Position numbers and translations under genes: made by a program. 64,000 nucleotides of DNA, taken from Leptospira broomii serovar Hurstbridge str. 5399. Lineage in GTDB: Bacteria > Spirochaetota > Leptospiria > Leptospirales > Leptospiraceae. The notes under the pieces were generated by a model. That model had not been told where the DNA came from. It saw only the letters and a list, made by a program, of their open reading frames with translations, and ran no database searches. Positions 26,091 to 35,453 of the stretch are shown piece after piece. Each line of letters opens with the position of its first letter. Within the stretch, counting starts at the first letter, position 1. The DNA is taken from positions 126,501 through 190,500 of the forward strand of contig NZ_AHMO02000004.1 in NCBI RefSeq assembly GCF_000243715.2, given 5' to 3'.

Positions 26091-27716
26091 TTAAGCGGTT
26101 TTTTTCCCATGCACTATCAAAGTTTTTTCCCGGTTCCAGCTTTTATATAGAGGACCTAAGGCATCGTGCAATTGCATAAATCTGGCGAACATTTCATCCA
26201 TTGCTTTCTTGTTTTTTTGATCCGGTTGGTATTCGGCTTTTATTCGAATTAATTCCGGAATATCAGAAAATTTTAATAGTCCGAGGCCTATCCCTGCGAT
26301 CCAGGCCGAGCCCCTGGCATTCGATTGCACGGTGGCTTCGGGTTGGCGTACCGGAATGCCGAGGGTGTCTGCGAAAATTTGGCACCATACGTCGGAAGTG
26401 GCGCCTCCGCCGACGATAGTTATGGAAGACAAGTTTTTCTTCAGGAATTTCTCTACCGGCTTTAGCATCCAGCGCGTATTCAACGCCACTCCTTCCAAGA
26501 AAGCTCGGATAATATCTTCTCTACTATGTTCTAAGGAAAGATTTACCATGCCTCCCCGGAGAGATAGATCGTCCACCGGACATCTTTCTCCATATAACCA
26601 AGGCATATAAAGAAGACCCCGACTTCCTGCAGGTGTTCTTGCGGCAATACGATCCAGGATCTTGTACACGTCGGATACATGCTCTTCTCGGAGGAGCTCA
26701 TCCTGATGATACAAGATCCTGTCCTTAAGAAAGCTTAAGTTAGCGCCTGCGGTAGTTTGCATCGCGGTCATTAGGTATTTCCCCGGAATCGCACAAGGCA
26801 CCGATGCCATGGATGAAATGATATCGGTTTTTTTATTTGGAACATGAGCCGCAATCCAGGACGAGGTTCCGATATACAGGTGTGCCTCCCCGTCGACGAC
26901 TGCTCCGGATCCGATCGCCGCCGCGGAAACATCAATGGCTCCTCCAATAACGGGAGTTCCGGAAGGAAGCTTCAAGGCCGAAGCGACTTCGGGCAGAAGA
27001 CCTCCTATGATATCGGTGCATCGGACGATCTCGGGAAATTTTTTCGGATCGATCCCGCTTAAAGTGAGCAGGCTGGAATCGTAGCGAACCCGGTTGGAAT
27101 CGCGATTGTCCGTTACCCAAGACGTAAGAATCGAATCCGGTGTAGCAACAAACTTTCCGGTCAGTTTCATATTCAAATAATCTAATGCGTTTAGGAATTT
27201 ATAGGTTCTTTCGTAAACTTCGGGAAATTCATTCTTGATTAGAAGCATATGAGCTGCCGGATCTTTTCCGGATAGGGACGGTGCGCCTCCCGTGAGTCGA
27301 ATCCATTTCCAGAGCTTTCGCGGGGAGTAGCCGGCTACCGGGCCACCCGCATGATTTTGGATATGTTCCGCTCCTCTCATATCCATCCAGAGGACCGCAT
27401 TCATAAGTTCTTGGCCCTGTTCGTCTACAGGAACGGTCACTTCTCCTTGGGTGGAGCAGCAAATTCCGCGTACCTTGCTTCGATCGACTCCCGATGCATT
27501 CAATGCGGTACGCGAGGTTTCTAATAATGCAGTCCACCAATCCTCAGGTCTTTGTTCCGCCCCGTGACCCGGAAGAATCATGAGTTCCACTTCTCTGTAA
27601 GCCCAGGAAAGGATTCGTCCGTCAAGTGTGCAAACCGCTGACTTACATCCCGATGTTCCTAAGTCTACGGCCAAGATTAAATTGTCATTTCCGGATAATT
27701 GCTTCTGTGTCTTCAT
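26091..27716 (-). CDS. FGGY-family carbohydrate kinase (xylulokinase-like)
   Basis: An ATP-dependent sugar kinase of about 541 residues. The N-terminal phosphate loop is LAVDLGTSGCKSAV, the FGGY C-terminal domain has TIVGGGATSDVWCQIFADTLGIPV and SNARGSAWIAGIG, and MDMRG carries a likely catalytic Asp region. The frame extends 21 residues upstream, but I start at MKTQKQ because the extra part is not family-like. Leptospires are known for fatty-acid growth and poor sugar use, so a ketose or polyol kinase beside an MFS carrier is notable. Substrate could be D-xylulose, L-ribulose or a related polyol. Confidence 0.88.
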   Translation of the reverse strand: MKTQKQLSGNDNLILAVDLGTSGCKSAVCTLDGRILSWAYREVELMILPGHGAEQRPEDWWTALLETSRTALNASGVDRSKVRGICCSTQGEVTVPVDEQGQELMNAVLWMDMRGAEHIQNHAGGPVAGYSPRKLWKWIRLTGGAPSLSGKDPAAHMLLIKNEFPEVYERTYKFLNALDYLNMKLTGKFVATPDSILTSWVTDNRDSNRVRYDSSLLTLSGIDPKKFPEIVRCTDIIGGLLPEVASALKLPSGTPVIGGAIDVSAAAIGSGAVVDGEAHLYIGTSSWIAAHVPNKKTDIISSMASVPCAIPGKYLMTAMQTTAGANLSFLKDRILYHQDELLREEHVSDVYKILDRIAARTPAGSRGLLYMPWLYGERCPVDDLSLRGGMVNLSLEHSREDIIRAFLEGVALNTRWMLKPVEKFLKKNLSSITIVGGGATSDVWCQIFADTLGIPVRQPEATVQSNARGSAWIAGIGLGLLKFSDIPELIRIKAEYQPDQKNKKAMDEMFARFMQLHDALGPLYKSWNREKTLIVHGKKTA

Positions 27717-27844
27717 ACCCGTCGCCCATTCGGGACGGATTGACCAAAAAGTCAACAAACGTTTAATAAAAATGATCATTGATTATTAAATAACAGTTGT
27801 ATTGCCATTTTATGGCACTCAATAGATATTCTTAGAGTAGATAT

Positions 27845-27860
27845 TTCGACAAAAGCCGAC
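27845..27860. promoter_or_regulatory. Operator-like site D
   Basis: TTCGAC-AAAA-GCCGAC, 14 of 16 identical to the complement of site B. It lies in the divergent promoter region between the kinase-transporter operon and the epimerase at 27996, linking these genes to the TetR protein at 23995. Confidence 0.5.
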
Positions 27861-27995
27861 TATTTTCAGGTTTCCTCCTTGACACAAAGAGTTGGATGCG
27901 ATCTGAATCTTGCCTATGGAGTTAGCTTTGAAAAGACATCTCGATGTCGTCCGCTTTGCCTCCAGGAAATAAAATTTCGGAAAGACTGAGGGATT

Positions 27996-28982
27996 ATGAA
28001 AAAACTAGTCACTGGAGCTGCCGGTTTCATCGGTTCTGCTATAGTTCGCGAATTGCTGAAAGAGGGTCATGAAGTAAAGGTTATGATTCGCAAATCAACC
28101 AATACCAAAGGTTTGAGCGGACTAGATGTGGAAGTTGCCTACGGCGATATTTGCGACGGAAGCGCCATGAGATCCGCGCTGAAGGGATGTGACACCTTAT
28201 ATCATACCGCTGCTTTTTTCGCTCACTGGACACTCGATAAAAAATTACCGTACGAGGTAAATGTGGAAGGAACCAAAACTTCCATGAAAGCAGCTTTGGA
28301 TGCGGGAGTCGGAAAAGTGGTCTATACAAGCACCGGTAACACAATCGGCGCTCACGGGGAGATTCCGGCGGATGAGACTGCAGAGTTCAATCATTGGAAA
28401 TCCGGTGATCATTATTCCATTTCAAAATACCTCGGCGAGGTGGAAGCTTTAAAGTTCGTTTCTATGGGGTTGCCCATAGTTGTCGTGAATCCCACTCTCG
28501 TTATCGGTGCGGGAGATGTGAAGCCAACCACCTCAGGTCAGATGATCATCGACGTTGTTCAAGGAGCGATGCCAGGGTACATCGACGGAGGCACAAATCT
28601 TATCGATGTGTCGGATGTTGCGAAAGGTCACCTGCTCGCGGCTAAAAAAGGAAGGGTCGGAGAACGGTACCTTCTCGGAAACGAAAATTTAACTTTATCG
28701 GAGTATTTCAGACTTATAGCAGAGATCGCAGGAGTCACGCCGCCTAGAATCAAAATTCCATATTATGTAGCCCTGGGCATGGGCTATATCTTCGAGTTAG
28801 GAGCAGCCATCACAAAAAAACATCCGATTGCAACTGCGTCCGAAGTGAGGATCGGGAAATCAAAGGAATTTTTCGATTGTTCTAAGGCAGTTCGCGAGCT
28901 TGGGCTTCCTCAAACCCCAGTTAAAATTGCTATTAAGAATGCCATAGATTGGTTCAGGGAAAACGGTTATTTGAAAAAATAA
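27996..28982 (+). CDS. NAD(P)-dependent epimerase/dehydratase, copy 1
   Basis: An extended SDR of 328 residues resembling HpnA-type sugar epimerases and dihydroflavonol reductases. Cofactor motif GAAGFIG at 7-13, catalytic Tyr and Lys in HYSISKYLGE near 148-157, and a NPTLVIGAGD block. It is about 60 percent identical by eye to the protein at 30930-31919. A GAGGGA ribosome-binding site precedes the ATG. A membrane phosphatase gene separates the two copies. It may belong to the regulon marked by the palindrome at 27845. Confidence 0.85.
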   Translation: MKKLVTGAAGFIGSAIVRELLKEGHEVKVMIRKSTNTKGLSGLDVEVAYGDICDGSAMRSALKGCDTLYHTAAFFAHWTLDKKLPYEVNVEGTKTSMKAALDAGVGKVVYTSTGNTIGAHGEIPADETAEFNHWKSGDHYSISKYLGEVEALKFVSMGLPIVVVNPTLVIGAGDVKPTTSGQMIIDVVQGAMPGYIDGGTNLIDVSDVAKGHLLAAKKGRVGERYLLGNENLTLSEYFRLIAEIAGVTPPRIKIPYYVALGMGYIFELGAAITKKHPIATASEVRIGKSKEFFDCSKAVRELGLPQTPVKIAIKNAIDWFRENGYLKK

Positions 28983-29064
28983 ATCCCGACTAGCGACGGT
29001 TACCGGCTTCAAAAAGAAAGTTACTGGAAGTTGACCGGGATTCGAACAGTGACGGAAAATAATT

Positions 29065-30933
29065 ATGAAAGCGAATATTAGAGAAACAGTTCTAAGATTG
29101 CGAAAAAGTTTCGCGAAGTTCGGGGGTTTAGTTCTCGGACCGTCGGAACGTTTCGAAATGAGGCACCGTATTTTGAACGGGATGCTGCTTGCCGGGGCCT
29201 TCGTCATGAGTTTAGCTCTCCTCTCCGAGCTCGTCCGAGAGGGGACTGAAACGGGTAGTCTGATCGGGCTTTGGATCGCTTTTGTTTTTGGTGTACTATT
29301 TTACTATTTAGCAAGAGTTAGAAATCAATTTAGACGATTGGTTTTACCAACCTTAATGATCGGGGTCGGCACAACGTTACTTCAGATTCAGTATAGCGGC
29401 GGCATTGTGAGTGCCAATATAATAGTATTGGTGCCCATGCTGATTATGTTTATACTTCTACTCGGGCGTAAGTTTGATTGGGCTTCGACGTTACTCTTTG
29501 TTGCGATGATTTGCGTGATCAATTATCTGCAGGAAATACGTCCCGGCTGGTTCTCCGACTATTCCAGCGCCCGTGCACGCAGTGAAGATTTTCTGATTAC
29601 GATAATTTCCGTGTTAGGCGCTACCGGACTGATGCTGCGTACGCTGAATCGTTCTTACGAGGATGCCATAAACGAAGTTAGTAGTCTCAAGAATCAGCAG
29701 GATGGCGATTATTTTTTGACATCGCTCCTGATTCGACCGTTAGCCGGTATTCGAATTCGATCGAAAACGGTTCAATTGTGTTCGTATATCAAGCAGAAAA
29801 AGATTTTTACCTTTAAGGACAAAGCGCATGAACTCGGAGGCGATATCTGCGTGGCGGATCAAATCCTTCTGCGGGGACGCAATTATTGCGTGTTTGCCAA
29901 TGGTGATGCCATGGGGAAATCGATGCAGGGAGCCGGGGGAGTTTTAGTATTCGGCACGGCGCTACATGCTTTAATCGAAAGAACTCACCGAGAAGGAATT
30001 CTTTCAGGATATTTTCCGGAACGTTGGTTACGAACGGCACTGAATGAACTCAATAAGGTTTTTGAGGGATTTGACGGTTCCATGTCGATGTCGTTGCTAC
30101 TCGGTCTTGTAGACGAAGAAAACGGATTTCTTTATTACATAAACGCCGAACATCCATTTCCAATTCGGTTGCGCGGAGGTTGCGCCGCATTTCTTTCAGA
30201 AGAAGCCACGAATTTCAAACTAGGAATGCTCAGAGAAAAGGCGCAGATCGAAACGTGTTGGATTCGGCCTGGAGATACCGTCATTATCGGTTCGGACGGC
30301 AGAGATGATATCTTGATCGGATACGACGCTTCGGAAACGAGGATAATTAACGAAGATCATACAGCTATTTTAAATTTGGTCGAAAAGAGCGAAGGGGATC
30401 TAGAGCAACTGGGTAATCTTCTCCAAGAAGCAGGAGATCTTACGGATGATCTGTCTTTACTGAGTATAAAATTTAATCCTAAGGAGATCGACGATGAAAG
30501 AGGGAACATGCTTAATCTTGCGGAACCGCTTCGCCTTCTGGAGAAAAATGAAGCTTCTGCAGCTCTTATACTTCTGAAACAGATCATCGAACAATGTCCG
30601 TCTGACAAGCTCGCTTGGAATTTACTTTATCGTGTCTACATTCAAATGGGGCTACCGGCGGAAGCAGGGCATGCCGCCGAAAATTATTCCAACATTCAAC
30701 CTTCAAATCTACAAATGATTTTTAATAGCGCCGTTCAATATGCTAAAGCTGGCCGGATTGAGAGGTCGATCGATATGGCTGAGAGAGTTTATAGTCGAAA
30801 ACCCGAGGTGATACCCGTCTTGAAACTGTTAGTGCGTCTTTACAAAAAATCGAAACGTATGCAGAGGGCTCAAGAATACCAGGATGAGATTGCGCGATTG
30901 CAAAACACTAACACGGAAGGGCATTTGGGATGA
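29065..30933 (+). CDS. Membrane SpoIIE/PP2C-type serine phosphatase with TPR tail
   Basis: A 622-residue signalling protein. Residues 35-195 form about six transmembrane helices, followed by a short coiled linker with QQDGDYFLTSLL. The phosphatase domain (about 230-470) has the metal-binding motifs GGDICVAD, NGDAMGKSMQGAGG and GSDGRDD. The C-terminal 130 residues are TPR-like helices. The phosphatase plus TPR half is closely related to the end of the giant kinase at 49348-55212. It would dephosphorylate a Ser/Thr-phosphorylated partner such as an anti-sigma antagonist, in response to a membrane signal. It is joined to the next epimerase by a 4-base overlap (ATGA). Confidence 0.88.
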   Translation: MKANIRETVLRLRKSFAKFGGLVLGPSERFEMRHRILNGMLLAGAFVMSLALLSELVREGTETGSLIGLWIAFVFGVLFYYLARVRNQFRRLVLPTLMIGVGTTLLQIQYSGGIVSANIIVLVPMLIMFILLLGRKFDWASTLLFVAMICVINYLQEIRPGWFSDYSSARARSEDFLITIISVLGATGLMLRTLNRSYEDAINEVSSLKNQQDGDYFLTSLLIRPLAGIRIRSKTVQLCSYIKQKKIFTFKDKAHELGGDICVADQILLRGRNYCVFANGDAMGKSMQGAGGVLVFGTALHALIERTHREGILSGYFPERWLRTALNELNKVFEGFDGSMSMSLLLGLVDEENGFLYYINAEHPFPIRLRGGCAAFLSEEATNFKLGMLREKAQIETCWIRPGDTVIIGSDGRDDILIGYDASETRIINEDHTAILNLVEKSEGDLEQLGNLLQEAGDLTDDLSLLSIKFNPKEIDDERGNMLNLAEPLRLLEKNEASAALILLKQIIEQCPSDKLAWNLLYRVYIQMGLPAEAGHAAENYSNIQPSNLQMIFNSAVQYAKAGRIERSIDMAERVYSRKPEVIPVLKLLVRLYKKSKRMQRAQEYQDEIARLQNTNTEGHLG

Positions 30934-31919
30934 AGAAACTTGTAGTTGGAGCCACCGGATTTATAGGCTCTTCTATCGTAAGAGAACTGCTCAAGGACGG
31001 AGAGGAAGTAAAGGTCCTTTTTATGAAAGGCCGCCCGAGTCGAGGTAATCTAGCCGGACTCGATGTAGAGAAGGCTTACGGTGATATTCGCGACGGGGAT
31101 TCCATAAAGAAAGCCTTGCTGGGTTGTGATACTCTCTATTTAGCCGCCGCTTATAACGGGCATTGGGCTCCGAATCCTAAAACGTTTTATGAGATCAATC
31201 TGGAAGGAACAAAAACTGCTTTAAGAGCCGCCCTTGAAGCGGGAGTTCAAAAAGTCGTCTATACCAGCTCGAATAACGCTGTCGCTGCCAGCGGACTCGT
31301 GGAGGCAGACGAAGAGCGAACCTTTAATTCTTGGGAAGCGAAAGATCATTATACGATGTCCAAATACATCGCGGAAAACGAGGCAAGAATTCTTGCAATT
31401 AAAGGTCTTCCGATCGTAATCGTAAATCCTACTTTGGTAATCGGTGCGAACGATAGTAAACCGTCTCCGTCCGGGAGAACGATTCTCGATATTGTCGAGA
31501 AGAAAATGCCAGGGTACATTGACGGGGGATTGAATATTATCGACGTAGAGGACGTGGCCCGTGGTCATATTCTCGCCGCAAAAAAAGGGAAGCTGGGCGA
31601 AAGGTATTTATTAGGAAATGAGAATATAACGGTTCGCGACTATTTAAATTTAATAGCGGGTATTGCTGGCGTAAAGCCGCCTTCTATAAAGTTGCCGTTT
31701 AAGTTAGCGCTCGCTCTTGGACATCTCTTCGAGTTCGGTTCCTCGATAACGAAAAAACCTCCTTTAGTTACTTCAAGCGAAGTAAGAATCGCTAAAATGA
31801 TGGAATGGTATAATTGCTCCAAGGCGGTGAAGGAGCTTGGTTTGCCACAGACTCCGATCGACATTACCGTCAAAAAAACTATAAACTGGTTCAGAGAAAA
31901 TGGATATACCAAGAAGTAA
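30930..31919 (+). CDS. NAD(P)-dependent epimerase/dehydratase, copy 2
   Basis: Paralogue of the 27996-28982 protein, 329 residues. The Rossmann motif is GATGFIG and the catalytic pair is in HYTMSKYIAE. Both proteins share the ends MKKLV and NWFRENGY-x-KK. The start overlaps the phosphatase gene by 4 bases, so the two are translationally coupled. This placement suggests a duplication around the phosphatase gene or insertion of it between duplicates. The substrate is unknown. Sterol or hopanoid sugar, or flavonoid-like ketone, are options by family. Confidence 0.85.
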   Translation: MKKLVVGATGFIGSSIVRELLKDGEEVKVLFMKGRPSRGNLAGLDVEKAYGDIRDGDSIKKALLGCDTLYLAAAYNGHWAPNPKTFYEINLEGTKTALRAALEAGVQKVVYTSSNNAVAASGLVEADEERTFNSWEAKDHYTMSKYIAENEARILAIKGLPIVIVNPTLVIGANDSKPSPSGRTILDIVEKKMPGYIDGGLNIIDVEDVARGHILAAKKGKLGERYLLGNENITVRDYLNLIAGIAGVKPPSIKLPFKLALALGHLFEFGSSITKKPPLVTSSEVRIAKMMEWYNCSKAVKELGLPQTPIDITVKKTINWFRENGYTKK

Positions 31920-32073
31920 TATTTTTTGCTACGTATCGATGATTCGCAATTTTTCCTTCAAAATAGGCAGAATTTATCCGCGGTTATTATGAATTCGGTC
32001 GCCTTTAAATCTAAGCTCTTGGCATATTTACTTGAATAAAATATTTTCTACGAATCCTGGGTGCATTTTTCGA

Positions 32074-32433
32074 ATGATAGGTAAGGAAAAGATTCTTTTC
32101 CGATTTCTATCTCTTTGCATAACATTTTCATTTATTTGTGAATGTTCGGGAAGGAAGGTCCTAGGACATTTTGATCAGTTGACTATTGGCTCCGAATTTC
32201 TCGAGCTAAAGTCAATCGCATCCAAAGAAAGAATAAAGACCGAATCGTGTGATAAAGTTTTTTTGAATGCCTTTCAGGTCGGAATTTACAGCGCAAAAAC
32301 AAACGTGATCAGAGAGGCGCTACGGAAAGAAATGGAGCGGGATTCGAGCATTGTTGCATTTACAGACATCCATTTTCAACACGAAGACGGATGTTGGAAG
32401 ATAGAGTATACGCCGGAAAGGAGGTCCAAATGA
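32074..32433 (+). CDS. Putative small lipoprotein A
   Basis: A secreted protein of 119 residues. A basic N-terminus (MIGKEKILFRF) and a hydrophobic core end in ICECSG, a plausible spirochaetal lipobox with Cys at about 22-24. The mature part is mixed, with three further Cys. The frame is open from a TTG at 32032, but the ATG at 32074 gives the proper signal peptide. It overlaps the next lipoprotein gene by 4 bases, so the two are co-expressed. Size and arrangement recall the TRL-like small lipoproteins of leptospires, but this is a guess. Confidence 0.6.
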   Translation: MIGKEKILFRFLSLCITFSFICECSGRKVLGHFDQLTIGSEFLELKSIASKERIKTESCDKVFLNAFQVGIYSAKTNVIREALRKEMERDSSIVAFTDIHFQHEDGCWKIEYTPERRSK

Positions 32434-32822
32434 GGCTTATCCTAATAATATTTTCGATCTTTATGCTATTTTCATCGTGCCTTTACGAAAAAGGTTATAT
32501 TCAGAGGATTCAAATTGACCCTACAACAAGCGATAACCCGGACGAAAAAAAGTTTAATCAAAGTAATCGCGAAAGTTATAAGAAATGTATGTACACGTTT
32601 ATCGTCCTGATTTGGTATAATCGCCCTTTTCCTTCTAGTTGGAACGATATTATTTTCGATCCTGAGTCCGATGGACACAGATCGATAAAATTGAAAAATG
32701 CTACTATGTCCATCCATGCGATAGACTTTTTTCCACCCTGGACAATTTTTATGACGATTATCCCTTTCCCTACCGTACCTATCATGCGAATTTGCGGGAT
32801 AGTCGAAGGTGAAAACCTTTAA
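32430..32822 (+). CDS. Putative small lipoprotein B
   Basis: A 130-residue protein with a clear lipoprotein signal: MRLILIIFSIFMLFSSC, lipid Cys at residue 17. A strong AGGAGG precedes the ATG, which overlaps the stop of lipoprotein A. The mature part has a central YKKCMYTFIVLIWYNRP segment and a hydrophobic C-terminal stretch, compatible with a TRL-type fold. Function unknown. It is probably anchored to the outer membrane. Confidence 0.7.
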   Translation: MRLILIIFSIFMLFSSCLYEKGYIQRIQIDPTTSDNPDEKKFNQSNRESYKKCMYTFIVLIWYNRPFPSSWNDIIFDPESDGHRSIKLKNATMSIHAIDFFPPWTIFMTIIPFPTVPIMRICGIVEGENL

Positions 32823-33241
32823 TTCTTGAATTATGGATATGTTTTCGGTTTTGAACCTTTTTTGCGAATTCGTGGAATAGAAACAATATTCAATTAAATA
32901 ATCGTATTAGGAAAAATTTAATTTTCGTGATTGGATCGAGGTGATCTTATCTTGCGTTTTGTCGGAAGAATATGTTCAGGGCGGAAAATACTAGTATATT
33001 GTCGAAATAAAATGCATTAGATAAATTTGATCTACGGATCTTGCATTTTATTTTGAGGTTCTTTTTGGGGGATCTTTGTCTGTATTCATTACCATCGATT
33101 ATTTCGTAAATACCTATAGTCAGGTAGATTATGTTTTCGGAATTCTTTTCTTGATCGGTCCGAGAGCCGCAAATACGAATTAAGTAAATTTTTTTTATCG
33201 TCAAGGCTTTCGCATTAATTGCTTTTGGCGAAAATTTTATT
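32823..33241. other. Gene-free stretch
   Basis: AT-rich spacer between the lipoproteins and the convergent TetR gene. A minus-strand frame of 85 codons exists but starts with TTG and has no ribosome-binding site or protein-like composition. Confidence 0.5.
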
Positions 33242-33895
33242 CTAAATATTTGTTTTCCTGGTCTTAGCCTGTTTACGTGTTTCTGACAGTTTTTGAAAGG
33301 CTTCCAAGCGTAGGTGTAGCACTTCCCGGCATTCTCGAATTACTCCTCTGTTATGCTCATTATTTGTTTCAGCTGCAAGACGAGTTATAGAACCTATCGA
33401 GTAACTAAAATACAGTGCAAACGGCCGAAGATCGGATTCACGCAATCCGGTGAAACAACGCATTGCAGTTTTTACCATTAATTCGGCATTTCTATAGGTG
33501 TCCTTATCATCCTCAATTCCCAATTCAGGAACCGCCCTTATGCCGGCCCATATATTTGTTAAGGCAGGATCGGTTTGAAAAAGGTGAATATATTGCTTAA
33601 GGGCCTTTTCCGCTGCTATTTCCAGTTCGGAAATAGTGCGTACTCGCTCTAAAAGAGATTTTGTACCTTCGTACAATCGATCGTAGTATTCCTGCATAAT
33701 AGTAAGTAAAAGCTGATTCTTTCCGGGAAAATATTGATATAAGGAACCGATCTGAACTCCCGCGGCTTGGGCAATTTCTCTCATACTAACAGAATCTATG
33801 CCTCTTTTACCGATAAGGTCCCGTGCAGTACGTAAAATTAGTTCTACTCGCTCTCGACTTCTGCTTTGCGTTGGCGTACGAATCTTCTTTTTCAT
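33242..33895 (-). CDS. TetR-family regulator of the FMO operon
   Basis: A repressor of about 217 residues. The helix-turn-helix is IGKRGIDSVSMREIAQAAGVQ followed by IGSLYQYFPGKNQLL (near residues 25-60). I start at the ATG at 33895 (MKKKIRTP). A longer frame back to 33970 would run into the operator. It is divergent from the FMO-SDR-HAD operon, and a symmetric operator with 18-base arms lies between the two genes, so it very likely represses that operon and itself. Confidence 0.88.
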   Translation of the reverse strand: MKKKIRTPTQSRSRERVELILRTARDLIGKRGIDSVSMREIAQAAGVQIGSLYQYFPGKNQLLLTIMQEYYDRLYEGTKSLLERVRTISELEIAAEKALKQYIHLFQTDPALTNIWAGIRAVPELGIEDDKDTYRNAELMVKTAMRCFTGLRESDLRPFALYFSYSIGSITRLAAETNNEHNRGVIRECREVLHLRLEAFQKLSETRKQAKTRKTNI

Positions 33896-33964
33896 AACAA
33901 TGGATAGATAATCGCAATTGTCTATATAGGCTACTTTTTTCTTGTGGGTCGGTTTTTCGTTTGA

Positions 33965-34028
33965 CCTCACTTTAATACATGAGCAATGCTCATATAATAA
34001 AGATCAATGATCATGTATTAAAGTGAGG
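33965..34028. promoter_or_regulatory. Large symmetric operator with 18-bp arms
   Basis: CCTCACTTTAATACATGA at 33965-33982 is the exact inverse of the sequence at 34011-34028. Between them lies a smaller palindrome TGAGCA-A-TGCTCA and GATCA-A-TGATC. The right arm runs into the GAGGGA ribosome-binding site of the monooxygenase gene. Confidence 0.7.
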
Positions 34029-34037
34029 GAATTTGTG

Positions 34038-35453
34038 ATGCAGCGAGACGGTTTTAGGTCGGGTTCAAGGGAGGCTATTGATTATTCCGATTTTATATGT
34101 ATAGTTGGAGCAGGTCCGGCTGGACTTTCGATGGGGCGTTCTTTGAAGTCGCGTCGAATCCCCTTTCATATCATTGAAAGACACACGGATGTTGGCGGTA
34201 TCTGGGATATGGAAAACCCCGGGTCCCCGATGTATAAGAGCGCACATTTTATATCATCGAAGTACCTTTCTAATTATGCCGATTTCCCTATGCCTTCCGA
34301 CTATCCGGATTATCCATCCAACCGGCAAATCCTAGCTTATCACAGATCGTTTGCTAGAGAATATGATTTGTACCCTCATATCGAATTCAATGCTTCCGTA
34401 GAGAACATAGAGAAAAATGGTTCGAAATGGCTAGTGGATCTTGGAAACGGAGAGTTAAGGTTGTACGGAGGAATCGTATGCGCTACCGGAATCACTTGGT
34501 CTCCAAATTTCCCAAAGCTGCCGGGTAGCGAAACGTTTAGAGGCGAAGTACTACATAGCGTAAAATACAAGGACGCCTCTTTGTTTAAGGGAAAACGCGT
34601 ACTGATTGTGGGGGCAGGCAATTCAGGTTGTGATATCGCATGTGATGCCGGCGCCAATGCCGAGCAGGCGTTTATCAGCGTAAGACGTGGCTATCATTTT
34701 ATTCCGAAGCATGTGTTAGGGCAACCTGCCGACGTATTTGGAGACGGTGCGCATTGGATACCGAATTGGTTCTCGCAATGGGTTCTCGGGAAACTTTTGA
34801 GATTTTTGATCGGCGACGTCACTAAGCTCGGACTGCCCGCGCCGGATCATAAAATATTCGAGACACATCCGATTGTAAACGATCAGCTTTTGCATAATTT
34901 GCGCCATGGTGATGTGATTGCGAAAGGCGATATAGAAAGATTGAACGGAAATTTTGTGGAGTTTAAGGACGGGACTCGGGAAAAGATCGATATGATCGTA
35001 CTTGCAACCGGATACAATTGGTCGATCCCCTATATGGATCAATACTTTGAATGGAAAAACGGTCGTCCCACGGATTTGTATCTAACCTTATTCCATCGTA
35101 AATATGAGAATTTATATGTTCTTGGATTTATGGAAACCGATGGAGGCGCCTATAAAATGTTCGATGAAATGGCGAATATAATTGCAGCTTATATCGAGGC
35201 CAAGCGAAAGGGGGAGGAATCCGCTAGGAGATTTCAAAAATTAATCGAATCCGATCATCCTTTGCTAAACGGAGGAATTCATTACCTCGACACAGGTCGA
35301 CATGCCGTTTATGTAAACCAAGTCGCATATCGAAAATATCTCTCGAAAATGCATCAAGCAATGAACTGGCCGCAACTTAAACCGAGGCAATTTGATAAAT
35401 TAAAAATAACGAATTCCAATTCTGCGGAAAAAGTCGTAGGAGCGAGCCTGTGA
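34038..35453 (+). CDS. FMO/Baeyer-Villiger-type flavin monooxygenase
   Basis: An FAD and NADPH-dependent monooxygenase of about 471 residues. The FAD motif GAGPAG is at 24-29, the FMO-identifying motif is FRGEVLHSVKYK, and the NADPH motif GAGNSGCD follows near residue 190. ATGYNW in the C-terminal part is also typical. I use the ATG at 34038, spaced well from GAGGGA, not the GTG at 34023. Enzymes of this group insert oxygen into ketones or oxidise N and S atoms. Together with the following SDR (alcohol to ketone) a two-step oxidation is plausible. Confidence 0.88.
   Translation: MQRDGFRSGSREAIDYSDFICIVGAGPAGLSMGRSLKSRRIPFHIIERHTDVGGIWDMENPGSPMYKSAHFISSKYLSNYADFPMPSDYPDYPSNRQILAYHRSFAREYDLYPHIEFNASVENIEKNGSKWLVDLGNGELRLYGGIVCATGITWSPNFPKLPGSETFRGEVLHSVKYKDASLFKGKRVLIVGAGNSGCDIACDAGANAEQAFISVRRGYHFIPKHVLGQPADVFGDGAHWIPNWFSQWVLGKLLRFLIGDVTKLGLPAPDHKIFETHPIVNDQLLHNLRHGDVIAKGDIERLNGNFVEFKDGTREKIDMIVLATGYNWSIPYMDQYFEWKNGRPTDLYLTLFHRKYENLYVLGFMETDGGAYKMFDEMANIIAAYIEAKRKGEESARRFQKLIESDHPLLNGGIHYLDTGRHAVYVNQVAYRKYLSKMHQAMNWPQLKPRQFDKLKITNSNSAEKVVGASL

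Noticed and set aside
32947..33204. Minus-strand ORF of 85 codons
   Set aside because: TTG start, no ribosome-binding site, skewed composition.
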